A stretch of 64,000 nucleotides of DNA. Origin: Oscillospiraceae bacterium (GTDB lineage: Bacteria; Bacillota; Clostridia; Oscillospirales; Ruminococcaceae). Shown here in pieces: positions 35,481 through 43,896 of this stretch; within the stretch, counting starts at the first letter, position 1, and every line of letters begins with the position of its first letter. Where the stretch lies: assembly GCA_021199795.1 (NCBI GenBank), contig JAJQHJ010000004.1:262975-326974 (forward strand), read 5' to 3'. The notes below the pieces were generated by a model. It was not told the DNA's origin, ran no database searches, and saw only the letters and a list, made by a program, of their open reading frames with translations. The position numbers and the translations under genes are program-made.

Positions 35481-35843
35481 TTGGGAAAAGTAACGATTGA
35501 GTTTTATGCACTGCCCGATGGAACTGAGCCGGCAAAGGAATTTATTCTGAGTCTTGATAAGAAGATGAGGGCAAAAATCATCTGCTCAGCTCAGTTGTTG
35601 GAAGCAAATGGCTGGGAGGTAAGAGAGCCGACCTCAAAAAGCTTGGGTGACGGTATATTTGAATTGCGTGCGCAATTTGGAAATAATATATCGAGAGTAT
35701 TGTATTTCTTTTTCATTGGAAACAAAGCAGTTTTGACCAACGGTTTTATCAAGAAAACGCAGAAAACACCTAAAAGTGAGATTGAGAAGGCAAAAAGGTA
35801 TAAAGCCGATTATGAAAGCAGGGAGGCTAACAAAAATGACTAA
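35481..35843 (+). CDS. higB: HigB-like toxin (RelE superfamily, Gp49/DUF891 type)
   Basis: A 120-residue protein of the phage Gp49-like HigB group. Recognisable segments are IEFYALPDGTEPAKEFILSL, LGDGIFELRAQFGNNISRVLYFF and AVLTNGFIKKTQKTPKSEIEKA, including the Arg, Lys and Phe positions used by RelE-type ribosome-dependent mRNA interferases. The start is TTG 35481 behind ACGGGGGA. It is the first gene of a toxin-antitoxin pair and overlaps the antitoxin by 8 bp, the toxin-first order typical of higBA. Confidence 0.88.
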   Translation: MGKVTIEFYALPDGTEPAKEFILSLDKKMRAKIICSAQLLEANGWEVREPTSKSLGDGIFELRAQFGNNISRVLYFFFIGNKAVLTNGFIKKTQKTPKSEIEKAKRYKADYESREANKND

Positions 35844-36123
35844 CTTTGATGATTTCGTAAAAGAACAGCTCGAAGACCCTGAGTTCAGGGCGGAATATGA
35901 GGCTTTGCAGACTGAGTATTCGTTGATGCAAGCCATGATAGATGCTCGCCGTGAGAACGGAATTACTCAAAAGGAGCTTTCCAAGCGTACCGGAATATCG
36001 CAGAGCGATATCAGCAAGTTTGAGGGCGGCGGAGGAAACCCGTCTATGAAAACCTTGAAACGTCTTGCTGCCGGCTTGGGTATGAGAGTAAAAATCGAAT
36101 TCGTACCAGTGACAAAGGTATAA
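35836..36123 (+). CDS. higA: HigA-like antitoxin, XRE-type helix-turn-helix
   Basis: A 95-residue protein. The N-terminal helix region (residues 1-30) is followed by the HTH core MIDARRENGITQKELSKRTG plus ISQSDISKFEGGGGNPSMKTL, the XRE/Cro pattern. ATG 35836 overlaps the toxin stop (ATGACTAA), so translation is coupled. It should neutralise HigB and repress the shared promoter. A terminator follows eight bases after the stop. Confidence 0.9.
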   Translation: MTNFDDFVKEQLEDPEFRAEYEALQTEYSLMQAMIDARRENGITQKELSKRTGISQSDISKFEGGGGNPSMKTLKRLAAGLGMRVKIEFVPVTKV

Positions 36124-36130
36124 CACGTAA

Positions 36131-36155
36131 GCCTCCCGTTTGGGAGGCTCTTTCG
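36131..36155 (+). terminator. Terminator of higBA
   Basis: GCCTCCC, loop GTTT, GGGAGGC, then TCTTTCG. Confidence 0.85.
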
Positions 36156-36210
36156 TCATTTTGCCCACATCTGCGTTTTAATGTGATGAAAGTTCTTTGT
36201 GTTTGTACGA

Positions 36211-36239
36211 TTGACAGTTGTATTTTGGTGGAGTATAAT
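36211..36239 (+). promoter_or_regulatory. Promoter of serC-serA
   Basis: TTGACA (36211-36216), 17 nt, then TATAAT (36234-36239). Confidence 0.88.
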
Positions 36240-36246
36240 ATATAGA

Positions 36247-36331
36247 ACGGTATTTTATATATTACCGACTATACTAAATCAGCTGGCTCAGGACTGCAAG
36301 TGCCCTGGGAACTGATCAAGAGGTGTTTTTA
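36247..36331 (+). promoter_or_regulatory. Structured leader of serC
   Basis: The leader holds two hairpins. CGGTA/TACCG (about 36249-36267) comes first. The second is ATCAG/CTGAT (about 36277-36317) enclosing CTCAGG/CCTGGG. It ends just before the AAGAGGTG ribosome site. I do not recognise a known riboswitch class. Confidence 0.45.
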
Positions 36332-37411
36332 ATGAGAGTTTATAATTTCAGCGCAGGTCCCGCAATGCTCCCGGAGGAAGTCCTTAAGCGTGCGGCGGAC
36401 GAAATGCTTGAATATGGTTCAAGCGGACAGTCGGTCATGGAAATGTCACATCGCTCAAAAGAGTACGGCGAGATTATTTCAAGCGTCGAGGCAAAGCTCC
36501 GTGAGCTTATGGCTATCCCCGATAACTACAAGGTTCTGTTCCTCCAGGGCGGCGCATCAAGCCAGTTCGCAATGGTTCCGATGAACCTTATGAACAAGAA
36601 TAACAAGGCTGATTTCGTTCTCAGCGGTCAGTGGTCAAACAAGGCTTATCAGGAGGCTTCCAGATACGGCAAGTGCACAGCCGTTGCTTCATCCAAGGAC
36701 AAAGTCTTCTCATATATCCCGGAAATAGATGAGAGTAAGCTCGACCCCGAGGCTGACTATTTCCACATCTGCTATAATAATACTATCTATGGCACCAGAT
36801 TCACCAGCCTTCCCGACACCAAGGGCGTTCCGATAGTTGCAGATATGTCATCCTGCATCCTCTCCGAGCCAGTTGACGTTTCGAAGTTTGGCGTTATCTA
36901 TGCCGGTGCTCAGAAGAATATGGGCCCTGCAGGCTTGACTGTTGTCATCATCCGCGAAGATCTCATCGGCAACGCTATGGACATCACACCTACAATGTTC
37001 AACTATCAGATCCATGCTGACAATGGCTCTATGTATAACACTCCTCCGACCTATGGAATTTATATTTTAGGTCTCGTTCTTGACTGGGTCTCGCAAAAGG
37101 GCGGACTCGAGGCTATGAAAGAGATTAACGAGAAGAAAGCCAAGCTTCTCTATGATTGCCTGGATGAATCCAAGCTCTTCAAGGCTACCGTTTCCGGAAA
37201 AGATCGCTCCATTATGAACGTTCCGTTCGTAACCGGAAGCGATGAGCTTGACGCTAAGTTTGTTAAAGAGGCTAAGGCAGCTGGACTTATCAACATCAAG
37301 GGTCACCGCACTGTCGGCGGAATGAGAGCTTCCATCTATAACGCTATGCCTTACGAGGGCGTTGAGAAGCTCGTGGAATTCATAAGAAAGTTTGAGGCTG
37401 AAAATGTATAA
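36332..37411 (+). CDS. serC: Phosphoserine aminotransferase
   Basis: A 359-residue PLP enzyme that converts 3-phosphohydroxypyruvate and glutamate to phosphoserine and 2-oxoglutarate, step two of serine synthesis. Signatures: YNFSAGPAMLPEEVLK at the start, SGQSVMEMSHRSKEY, LFLQGGASSQFAMVPMNL, ADMSSCILSEPVDVSKFG, YAGAQKNMGPAGLTVV with the Schiff-base Lys, and the C-terminal GHRTVGGMRASIYNAMP. Length is normal. ATG 36332 is chosen over an upstream GTG because AAGAGGTG is correctly spaced. Overlaps serA by 8 bp. Confidence 0.97.
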   Translation: MRVYNFSAGPAMLPEEVLKRAADEMLEYGSSGQSVMEMSHRSKEYGEIISSVEAKLRELMAIPDNYKVLFLQGGASSQFAMVPMNLMNKNNKADFVLSGQWSNKAYQEASRYGKCTAVASSKDKVFSYIPEIDESKLDPEADYFHICYNNTIYGTRFTSLPDTKGVPIVADMSSCILSEPVDVSKFGVIYAGAQKNMGPAGLTVVIIREDLIGNAMDITPTMFNYQIHADNGSMYNTPPTYGIYILGLVLDWVSQKGGLEAMKEINEKKAKLLYDCLDESKLFKATVSGKDRSIMNVPFVTGSDELDAKFVKEAKAAGLINIKGHRTVGGMRASIYNAMPYEGVEKLVEFIRKFEAENV

Positions 37412-38564
37412 CGTACTGACTTTAAATAATATTTCGCCCTCCGGTCTCGACTGCTTCGACAAGGAGAAGTATGTTGTAGGCTCGGAAGCCTCTAATCCCG
37501 AAGCAATTCTCGTTCGCTCGGCAAGTATGCTTGAATATGAGTTCGGAGATAAGCTCCTGGCAATCGCACGTGCAGGCGCAGGAGTCAACAACATCCCGAT
37601 CGACCGCTGCTCGGAAGCAGGAATCTGCGTATTCAACACCCCTGGTGCAAACGCAAATGCGGTAAAAGAGCTTGTTCTTGCTGGACTTATCCTTAGTTCC
37701 CGCCGCGTTCCAGCCGCTATTGACTGGGCTAAGACCTTAAAGGGTCAGGGCGACGCAGTAGGGAAGCTTGTCGAAAAAGGCAAGGCTCAGTTTGCAGGTC
37801 CCGAAATCTCCGGAAAGACTCTCGGTCTTGTTGGACTAGGAGCAATCGGAGCTAAAGTCGCTAATGCGGCACTGTCCTTAGGCATGAACGTAATCGGTTA
37901 TGACCCGTTCCTGTCCGTCAATGCAGCTCTGGGACTCAAGCCGACTGTCAAGGTTGTAAAGACTCTTCAGGAAATCTATGCTGAGGCTGACTATATCTCG
38001 CTCCACCTACCATATAACGCAGAGACAAAGGACACCGTCAACAAAGAATCCATCAGCAAGATGAAGCACGGCGTCAGAATCCTCAACTTCGCAAGAGGCG
38101 AGCTTGTAAACACCGCTGACATCATCGAGGCTGTTGACAACGGCTACGTTTCGACCTATATCACCGACTTCCCGAATGATGAGCTTTTGTGCCACGACGG
38201 AATCGTCGCTATTCCTCACCTTGGAGCTTCCACTCCCGAATCTGAGGATAACTGCGCTTATATGGCTGCAGTTCAGCTTATCGATTATGTCGAAAAGGGA
38301 ACCATCCACAACTCTGTAAACCTCCCCGAGTGCGAGCTTGCGAAGACCGCCGACCACCTCGTCTGCGTCATCCACAAGAACGTCCCGGCAATCATTTCCC
38401 AGATCACCTCGTTCATTTCTGCCGACGGCTGCAATATCGAGAATATCGCCAGCAAGTCGAAGAAAGACTGGGCATACACCATGCTCGACATCACCGGCGA
38501 CACCACCGCCGCAGTCAAGGATATCGAGAGCATTGATGGAGTCGCCAGGGTTAGGGTGCTGTAA
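37404..38564 (+). CDS. serA: D-3-phosphoglycerate dehydrogenase
   Basis: A 386-residue NAD-dependent dehydrogenase for the first step of serine synthesis. The fold reads: an N-terminal substrate part with IARAGAGVNNIPIDRC, the Rossmann loop GLVGLGAIGAKVANAAL (about residues 141-157), the catalytic Arg in LNFARGELVN, then Glu/His in the late IPHLGASTPESEDN. A C-terminal ACT-like part (about 315-386) has NVPAIISQITSFISADGCNI, which in relatives binds serine. It lacks the long intervening domain of the 520-residue form. It is coupled to serC by an 8-bp overlap and ends at a terminator. Confidence 0.96.
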   Translation: MYNVLTLNNISPSGLDCFDKEKYVVGSEASNPEAILVRSASMLEYEFGDKLLAIARAGAGVNNIPIDRCSEAGICVFNTPGANANAVKELVLAGLILSSRRVPAAIDWAKTLKGQGDAVGKLVEKGKAQFAGPEISGKTLGLVGLGAIGAKVANAALSLGMNVIGYDPFLSVNAALGLKPTVKVVKTLQEIYAEADYISLHLPYNAETKDTVNKESISKMKHGVRILNFARGELVNTADIIEAVDNGYVSTYITDFPNDELLCHDGIVAIPHLGASTPESEDNCAYMAAVQLIDYVEKGTIHNSVNLPECELAKTADHLVCVIHKNVPAIISQITSFISADGCNIENIASKSKKDWAYTMLDITGDTTAAVKDIESIDGVARVRVL

Positions 38565-38577
38565 TCAGTAACAAATA

Positions 38578-38605
38578 AAGCCGTCCGATTTGGGCGGCTT
38601 TTTTA
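38578..38605 (+). terminator. Terminator of serCA
   Basis: AGCCGTCC (38579-38586) pairs with GGGCGGCT (38592-38599), then TTTTT. Confidence 0.88.
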
Positions 38606-38616
38606 TAATTTTATCC

Positions 38617-38645
38617 TTGACAGAGAAAGTGTTCTGTGCTATAAT
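38617..38645 (+). promoter_or_regulatory. Promoter of tRNA-Pro
   Basis: TTGACA (38617-38622), 17 nt, then TATAAT (38640-38645): perfect consensus, 13 nt before the tRNA. Confidence 0.92.
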
Positions 38646-38658
38646 AATTGACGGTCTT

Positions 38659-38735
<77 letters not shown>

Positions 38736-38738
38736 TAA

Positions 38739-38769
38739 AAAAGAGCTGTCCTATTGGGCAGCTTTTTTC
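38739..38769. terminator. Bidirectional terminator, tRNA-Pro / MATE gene
   Basis: AGCTGTCC (38744-38751) pairs with GGGCAGCT (38756-38763), with A-run before and TTTTTT after. It overlaps the last codons of the converging MATE gene. Confidence 0.85.
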
Positions 38770-40148
38770 ATTATTCCACGGTAGATGACCAGGAAGCATA
38801 TAAGGTGCGACAGCGTCGCCATTGTCCAGGAGATAGGGTAGGACAGGTAGAGAATCCTCAGACATGCGGCGGGGTCATCAAGGTGGGCGGCTTTATACTG
38901 TGCAAAGTAGGTGCTGATCCAGATGAGTCGAAATCCGCAGACGAACATTATCGTTGTGATGGTCGGGAGAACCGAGTGCCCGACGCCTCTTAAGAGTCCC
39001 ACAAGAGTGTCCATTGTGCCGTCTAAGAAGTATGTGAACATGATGACCGACATTCTCACAACTCCGAAAGCAATCTCCTCCGAATTGTCGGTGTAGATGC
39101 CGAGCAGCCGCGTGTCGAACGCCTTTGCAAGAAGTCCCAAGCCCACTCCGACGAGCACGACAAAGCCCATGCACTCAAATGCGATTGTCTTGATTCGCTT
39201 ATACTGCTTCGCGCCGTAGTTCTGACCGGTGAACGTGATCGACGCCTGATAAACCGAGTTCATCGCGGTGTAGATGAAGCCTTCGATGTTGGAAGCGGCA
39301 CCGTTTCCCGCCATAGCTGCCGAGCCGAAGAAGTTGATTGATGACTGGATGATTACGCTTGAAATTGAGAATATCGAGCCCTGAATCCCTGCCGGGAGAC
39401 CTATCTTGATTATCTCAAGAAGCTTTTTCGGGTAGATTCTGATTTTCTTTAAGTAGAGCCTGATTGCACCATCCGAGCGCATGAGGCAGACGGTGACGAG
39501 TACTGCCGAAATAACCTGAGAAATTATGGTTGCAAGTGCAACTCCGGCAACATCCATTTTGAAGCCGATGACGAATATGAGGTTCAGGATTACGTTTACA
39601 ATTCCCGAAACGGTGAGGTAATAAAGGGGTCTTTTGGTGTCTCCAACAGCTCTCAGAACTGCCGCACCGAAGTTATAGAGCATGTTCGCCGGCATACCGA
39701 TGAAGTATATCTTGACATAAAGTGCCGACAGGTCGATGACATTGTCCGGCGAATCCATCCATACTAATAGCTGCCGGGAAGCGAAGAAGCCGAATATTCC
39801 GACTGCAACTCCACAGACAAGAGCCGTTGCGATGGAGGTGTGCACGGTTTCGCTGACGTCTTTCATTTCCCCTGCGCCGAAATGCTGGGAGATAACGACC
39901 GACGTTCCGACAGACAGCCCCATGAAGACGTTTACTATAAGATTTATGAGAGCAGAAGTCGAGCTGACCGCCGCCAGGGAATTTTCGCTTCCCCAGTGAC
40001 CTACAACCACGATATCCGCGGCGTTATATAAAAGCTGAAGCATTCCCATGACCATCAGCGGAATCGTGAACCGGATAATCTTCGGCAAAAGCGACCCCGT
40101 GGTCATGTCCATGGTTCTGGAGCTCTCGCCCCGTTTTATTTTAAACAA
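38751..40148 (-). CDS. MATE-family efflux transporter
   Basis: A 465-residue protein with about twelve membrane helices in two similar halves, the MATE fold. Recognisable elements are PKIIRFTIPLMVMGMLQLLYNAADIVVVGHWG at the start (partly conserved in the DinF/NorM group), SVGTSVVISQHFGAGE, and GNGAASNIEGFIYTAMNSVYQASITFTGQNYGA in the second half. It would export cationic drugs or metabolites using Na+ or H+; the substrate is unknown. The start is TTG at 40148 on the minus strand, eight bases after AGGAGG. Monocistronic. Confidence 0.93.
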   Translation of the reverse strand: MFKIKRGESSRTMDMTTGSLLPKIIRFTIPLMVMGMLQLLYNAADIVVVGHWGSENSLAAVSSTSALINLIVNVFMGLSVGTSVVISQHFGAGEMKDVSETVHTSIATALVCGVAVGIFGFFASRQLLVWMDSPDNVIDLSALYVKIYFIGMPANMLYNFGAAVLRAVGDTKRPLYYLTVSGIVNVILNLIFVIGFKMDVAGVALATIISQVISAVLVTVCLMRSDGAIRLYLKKIRIYPKKLLEIIKIGLPAGIQGSIFSISSVIIQSSINFFGSAAMAGNGAASNIEGFIYTAMNSVYQASITFTGQNYGAKQYKRIKTIAFECMGFVVLVGVGLGLLAKAFDTRLLGIYTDNSEEIAFGVVRMSVIMFTYFLDGTMDTLVGLLRGVGHSVLPTITTIMFVCGFRLIWISTYFAQYKAAHLDDPAACLRILYLSYPISWTMATLSHLICFLVIYRGIMKKAAQ

Positions 40149-40272
40149 GAGATATTCCTCCTAAACATCACTTTACAAACAACTAACAATATTACTCCAT
40201 TTCACACTCAATTTCAACTACATTTTCGACTTTTTCCTCACGAATTTTGCTGATTTCTCAGTTAAAAATCTG

Positions 40273-40301
40273 TTGACTTTGACCCCCAAATGCTTTATAC
40301 T
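40273..40301 (+). promoter_or_regulatory. Promoter of the GH26-like gene
   Basis: TTGACT (40273-40278), 17 nt, then TATACT (40296-40301), 39 nt before the start. Confidence 0.75.
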
Positions 40302-40340
40302 CATATTAGAATTTTAGAACTCAAGCGAGGGAGATTTTTT

Positions 40341-41774
40341 ATGGCAGATTATAAGATTTTCGGAGTCCATCTGGGCAAGGCTAATTGCTCAGTTGACCTT
40401 TCAAACGGCAGTGAGCGTGGAGAATATGTCAACCAGGACTACATTTTAAATAAGCTCGGTCGTCCGCACAGAGCGGTCAACCTGATGTATTGTTACTACC
40501 CTCTTGATAAGGGCTTCCCGGTCAGGGCTAGTGTGGCTTTCCCGTCCAAGGACACCACCAACGCATGGGGATTCCCGTATGACGACTACTACACCTATGG
40601 CGGAGGCTTGAACGGCTCCAAGGATGCCCCCGTTTTTGAGCAGATGAGGGACATCCGCAGACACGGGCAGGACGTTATATTAACCCTCACCATCGACCCG
40701 CACGTCAGTGACGAGCACCTCATCGCAATTGCAAAAGACCTGCTTCCTTTCGGAAGACTTATGATAAGAATCAACCACGAAGCCACCGGCAACTGGTTCT
40801 CATTCAACAAGAGATGTTCATACCAAGAGGTCGGAGCTTTCTTTGCCCGGTTCGCGAAGATCATTCACGAATACGCACCGAACGTCAAGACCATTCTCTG
40901 CGCTGGATGCTATGACCCGGCAACCGGCAAGCTCGAAAAAGAGGAAGAGTTCGCCGAGGCAGCAAAGGAAGCCGACATCTGGTCGATAGATAAATACATG
41001 GCTCTTCACTGGGGCTGGCCTTATGATATAGCCGAGGTTGGCGGCGGCTCCTATGGCTACACCGGTGCCGAGACTGTCTATAAGTCCCTTGAGGACACCT
41101 ATGAGAGATACAAAGAATCCACCGGCATGGTCAAGCCGATGGTTATGAGCGAGCACAACGCCGACGGCGACGTCACGGGTCCTTATGACCAGTGTAAGAT
41201 TATGCGCCACTTCTGCGACATGGTTGTTGATAAGAAAGCAACCTGGATTGAGGGCTTCGCACTCTATCAGTTCCGTGATAGGGGAAGACTTGGCTTAGAG
41301 CTTGAAGACCCGAATAACCCCGAAGTCGGAATCGAGCAGCCGCTTCTTCAGGAATACAAGAAGATTATCCACGAGGATTGGTATCAGCCGAAGATGGATT
41401 ATTCCGCAGAGGTTAAGCTTCCGGTAACCTTAAGATGGGGAGGCTCCGAGGATTCAGACGGAATCGCAGTTGCTCTCAAGTTTGAAAAGGACCCCGTTTT
41501 CTGCGAGCTCTGGTTTGACGAGGATGACGAGTCTAATATGATGATCGAGCTTAACGGCAGATGGTTCTATAAGTCGCCCAAAGCCAAGTATGTCGACCTG
41601 ATGCCGGCATTCTATGAGAATCCCCTTGACGGGAAAACCAAGCTCAGTCTCAAGATATTCTGCCCGCCTGCAAGCGGTGAGAACGAGGACGGAGCTATTG
41701 ACTCCTACACAACACTCGAAAAGCTCCCGAAGATACGCATAGCCTATGAGCCCTGCATCCCGTTCACGAACTGA
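40341..41774 (+). CDS. Clan GH-A glycoside hydrolase, GH26-like
   Basis: A 477-residue cytoplasmic protein (no signal peptide). The first 310 residues look like a (beta/alpha)8 barrel. MIRINHEATGNWFSF with Glu147 is the acid/base strand (GH26 has R-HE-NG-W), and KPMVMSEHNADGD with Glu271 would be the nucleophile. HGQDVILTLTIDPHV and ILCAGCYDPATG are further barrel strands. The last 150 residues form a beta domain. Mannan or a related beta-glycan is possible, but the absence of a signal suggests an intracellular oligosaccharide. ATG 40341 follows GAGGGAGA. The thioesterase starts nine bases downstream. Confidence 0.7.
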   Translation: MADYKIFGVHLGKANCSVDLSNGSERGEYVNQDYILNKLGRPHRAVNLMYCYYPLDKGFPVRASVAFPSKDTTNAWGFPYDDYYTYGGGLNGSKDAPVFEQMRDIRRHGQDVILTLTIDPHVSDEHLIAIAKDLLPFGRLMIRINHEATGNWFSFNKRCSYQEVGAFFARFAKIIHEYAPNVKTILCAGCYDPATGKLEKEEEFAEAAKEADIWSIDKYMALHWGWPYDIAEVGGGSYGYTGAETVYKSLEDTYERYKESTGMVKPMVMSEHNADGDVTGPYDQCKIMRHFCDMVVDKKATWIEGFALYQFRDRGRLGLELEDPNNPEVGIEQPLLQEYKKIIHEDWYQPKMDYSAEVKLPVTLRWGGSEDSDGIAVALKFEKDPVFCELWFDEDDESNMMIELNGRWFYKSPKAKYVDLMPAFYENPLDGKTKLSLKIFCPPASGENEDGAIDSYTTLEKLPKIRIAYEPCIPFTN

Positions 41775-41782
41775 GGCAAAAG

Positions 41783-42196
41783 ATGGTTTACACTTACTTA
41801 AGAAAAGCCCACTACTACGAGACCGACCAGATGGGCGTCGTCCACCACGCAAACTACATCCACTGGATGGAGGAAGCGAGAATTGAAATGATGGACGATA
41901 TGGGTCTCGGCTACAAGACGGTCGAGGAGAACGGCATCGTCTCCCCGGTTGTCTCCCTCTCGATTGACTACAAAACCAGCGTCATGTACGACGATATGGT
42001 CGAGCTGAGGGTCAGTGTCAAACGCTACACCGGCGTGTCGATGATAATTTCATACGAAATGTTCGACCGGAACTCAGGGAAAATCTGCGCCACCGCCGAA
42101 TCAAAGCACGGCTTCATCCGGGACGGGAAGATAGTCTCTGTGAAGAGAGATTTCCCGGAGTTGGATGAGGCAATCAGAAAATATATTGAGGCATAA
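41783..42196 (+). CDS. Acyl-CoA thioesterase, 4HBT/YbgC hotdog family
   Basis: A 137-residue single-hotdog protein. The active-site region YETDQMGVVHHANYIHWMEEARIE (residues 12-35) follows the D-x-x-G-x-V-x-x-x-x-Y pattern of YbgC and FadM-like thioesterases, with the catalytic Asp at about 15. It would cleave acyl-CoA or acyl-ACP thioesters. The start is nine bases after the upstream hydrolase stop, so the two are probably one transcript, though no functional link is obvious. Confidence 0.88.
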   Translation: MVYTYLRKAHYYETDQMGVVHHANYIHWMEEARIEMMDDMGLGYKTVEENGIVSPVVSLSIDYKTSVMYDDMVELRVSVKRYTGVSMIISYEMFDRNSGKICATAESKHGFIRDGKIVSVKRDFPELDEAIRKYIEA

Positions 42197-42250
42197 TTGC
42201 AGGGGCGGATATGGCATAAAAAGCGGGCGGATGATATCCGCCCCTACTTT

Positions 42251-43192
42251 TTAATCGTTATTCTCTTGGCTGTTTACAGCCTTTTTCTTTTTACCTTTCT
42301 TCACCGCAACCCTTACAATAATCACAACTATTATAATGGGCACAGCAACGAGAACGAGATAGGGAATCGCACTTACGATCCAGACGAATGCGTCCTTGAA
42401 GCCCTCGCCGATGTCGTAGAAGTTGTCGCTTAGGTTCGAGCTGATTCTCTCAAACACGGTCGGGTTGCTGGTTTCGGTCGAAATGCGCCTTACTTCGCTC
42501 ACGTAGATGTAGAATGTGCTGTAGGAAATCTGGTCGTCGTATGAATTGAGCCGCGCCTGGTAGGACTCGATTTCGTAGTTGACGTCCGTTAAGTAGCTCT
42601 GAATCTGGAGGATTTCCTCGACCGTTTCGGCTTTCTCCATGAGGGCTAAGAAGCTATCTCGCTCGGTTTCAAGGGCGGTGAGCCTTGCCTCTATGTCGAC
42701 ATAAGTACTGGTGACGTCGTTCACATATTCGTAGTTATAGGTGACCGTCGCAATGTTGCCGACTGCCTCGGAGAAATCGTCATAGTAATCGGCAGGAATC
42801 CTGATTGTGAAGTCGGCATAGCGGAGTGAGCTTGAATAGTAGGAGTTGCCCGACTCGGAGGAGGATTCGATATATCCGCCATATGAGCTGACATAGGACT
42901 TTAAGTCCTGGATAAACTGGTCATACTCAACCGTCTGCACGTCCATTGTGCGATTTTTTATGAGCTTCCGGGAAGAGGCGGATTCAACGTCCACATCGTT
43001 ATAGACGGAGCCTGAGGAGGATTCGGTAGCTTCGACGATGGCATCCTCGACCTCATAGTCATCATACCAGCCGAAATCCGCTGCGGAAATCGTCTCGTTG
43101 CTAGCCGAGTCGGTAGCATAAGTCGCCCCGCACCCCGCAAGGGTCATCATAGCCATTGCCAGAGTAAGGATAATAATCAGTGTTCTTTTCAT
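42251..43192 (-). CDS. DUF4349 lipoprotein
   Basis: A 313-residue protein of the DUF4349 family. The signal peptide ends in the lipobox LAGC (Cys21). DUF4349 features are visible: RKLIKNRTMDVQTVEYDQFIQDLKSYV, GGYIESSSESG, DFTIRIPADYYDDF, a helical hairpin TSTYVDIEARLTALETERDSF...YLTDVNYEIESYQARL, then STFYIYVSE. A C-terminal membrane helix (about residues 275-298) is followed by a Lys-rich tail. Hence it is tied to the membrane at both ends. Function is unknown; family members are suggested to sense or stabilise the envelope. AAAGGCGTGATATT precedes the ATG on the minus strand. Confidence 0.9.
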   Translation of the reverse strand: MKRTLIIILTLAMAMMTLAGCGATYATDSASNETISAADFGWYDDYEVEDAIVEATESSSGSVYNDVDVESASSRKLIKNRTMDVQTVEYDQFIQDLKSYVSSYGGYIESSSESGNSYYSSSLRYADFTIRIPADYYDDFSEAVGNIATVTYNYEYVNDVTSTYVDIEARLTALETERDSFLALMEKAETVEEILQIQSYLTDVNYEIESYQARLNSYDDQISYSTFYIYVSEVRRISTETSNPTVFERISSNLSDNFYDIGEGFKDAFVWIVSAIPYLVLVAVPIIIVVIIVRVAVKKGKKKKAVNSQENND

Positions 43193-43290
43193 AATATCAC
43201 GCCTTTCGGTTAAATTGGGTGTTCTATAAGTAATACACATTAGAAAGGCGGATTATTGCATCGACAGAAATAAAATTTTTGATTGTTTTG

Positions 43291-43320
43291 TTGACAATGA
43301 AACCGAACATATGCTATAAT
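43291..43320 (+). promoter_or_regulatory. Promoter of peptide gene, locus B
   Basis: TTGACA (43291-43296), 18 nt, then TATAAT (43315-43320). Confidence 0.85.
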
Positions 43321-43373
43321 TACGATGGTGAGAGGCTGGTTTGCTCTTCCCTGTGAAGGGAGGTGGAACCTCG

Positions 43374-43463
43374 ATGGAAATCGCAGAAATCCTCCAGCTA
43401 TTACTTCTTGTTATAGCTGCCATCAACCTTGGTCTTAACCTCGGCGATCGCCGAAAGAAATAA
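43374..43463 (+). CDS. 29-aa hydrophobic toxin-like peptide, locus B
   Basis: The peptide begins MEIAEILQLLLLVIAAINLG, then LNLGDRRKK: acidic start, one membrane helix, basic end. The ribosome site AGGGAGG forms the 3' arm of a 7-bp hairpin with a GTGA loop (43346-43363), so initiation is probably restrained. The mRNA begins GGTGAGAGG like its two relatives. An antisense RNA converges on its 3' end. It lies between the DUF4349 gene and the rpoB leader. Confidence 0.7.
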   Translation: MEIAEILQLLLLVIAAINLGLNLGDRRKK

Positions 43464-43562
43464 CCGCCCTGTACCTATTTCAGAGCGGCATCCTTGTTTT
43501 TAACTAATCATTAAGGGCAAGAGTGACCGTACCTGAACTAGCTCTTCAGGTACCCTCTCACC
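43452..43562 (-). ncRNA. Antisense RNA (type I antitoxin candidate), locus B
   Basis: It starts GGTGAGAGG. The first hairpin is GTACCTGAA/TTCAGGTAC and the last stem is CCGCTCTG/CAGGGCGG (43488-43481, 43471-43464), followed on the minus strand by TTATTTCTTTC. Complementary to the 3' untranslated part of the peptide mRNA. Confidence 0.7.
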
Positions 43563-43568
43563 ACTTCT

Positions 43569-43597
43569 ATTATACCGTAGACTGGCTGTTTTGTCAA
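43569..43597 (-). promoter_or_regulatory. Promoter of antisense RNA, locus B
   Basis: Minus strand TTGACA (43597-43592), 17 nt, then TATAAT (43574-43569). Confidence 0.85.
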
Positions 43598-43649
43598 CAG
43601 TCATTTTTTTATTTTGCCCGAAACTGAAAAAATTTTTTCAAAAAAGTGC

Positions 43650-43678
43650 TTGACAAGCCTTGGAAATTAGTGTATACT
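43650..43678 (+). promoter_or_regulatory. Promoter of rpoBC
   Basis: TTGACA (43650-43655), 17 nt, then TATACT (43673-43678). It leaves a leader of about 210 nt before rpoB. Confidence 0.85.
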
Positions 43679-43758
43679 ATGATACTGATTCATAATGGCT
43701 AAAAAGACGCCTTTTTATAATAAGCCCTGCTTTGGGGGTAATTTTTTCACGAAGTTTT

Positions 43759-43811
43759 CTTGAAAATCGGCTGAGGGCATGTGCAACCTGCACAAAAGAA
43801 CGATTTTCAAG
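43759..43811 (+). promoter_or_regulatory. Long-stem hairpin in the rpoB leader
   Basis: CTTGAAAATCG (43759-43769) and CGATTTTCAAG (43801-43811) pair perfectly over 11 bp and enclose GTGCA/TGCAC-type inner pairing. No T-run follows. It may control rpoBC expression; no known leader class is recognised. Confidence 0.55.
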
Positions 43812-43896
43812 TGAGATTTCGCGACGGGAAAGGGCGGCTTTTTAAGTCTACTATCATGAAATTTGATAATAGGAATATACAAGGAGTGATAAGCTA

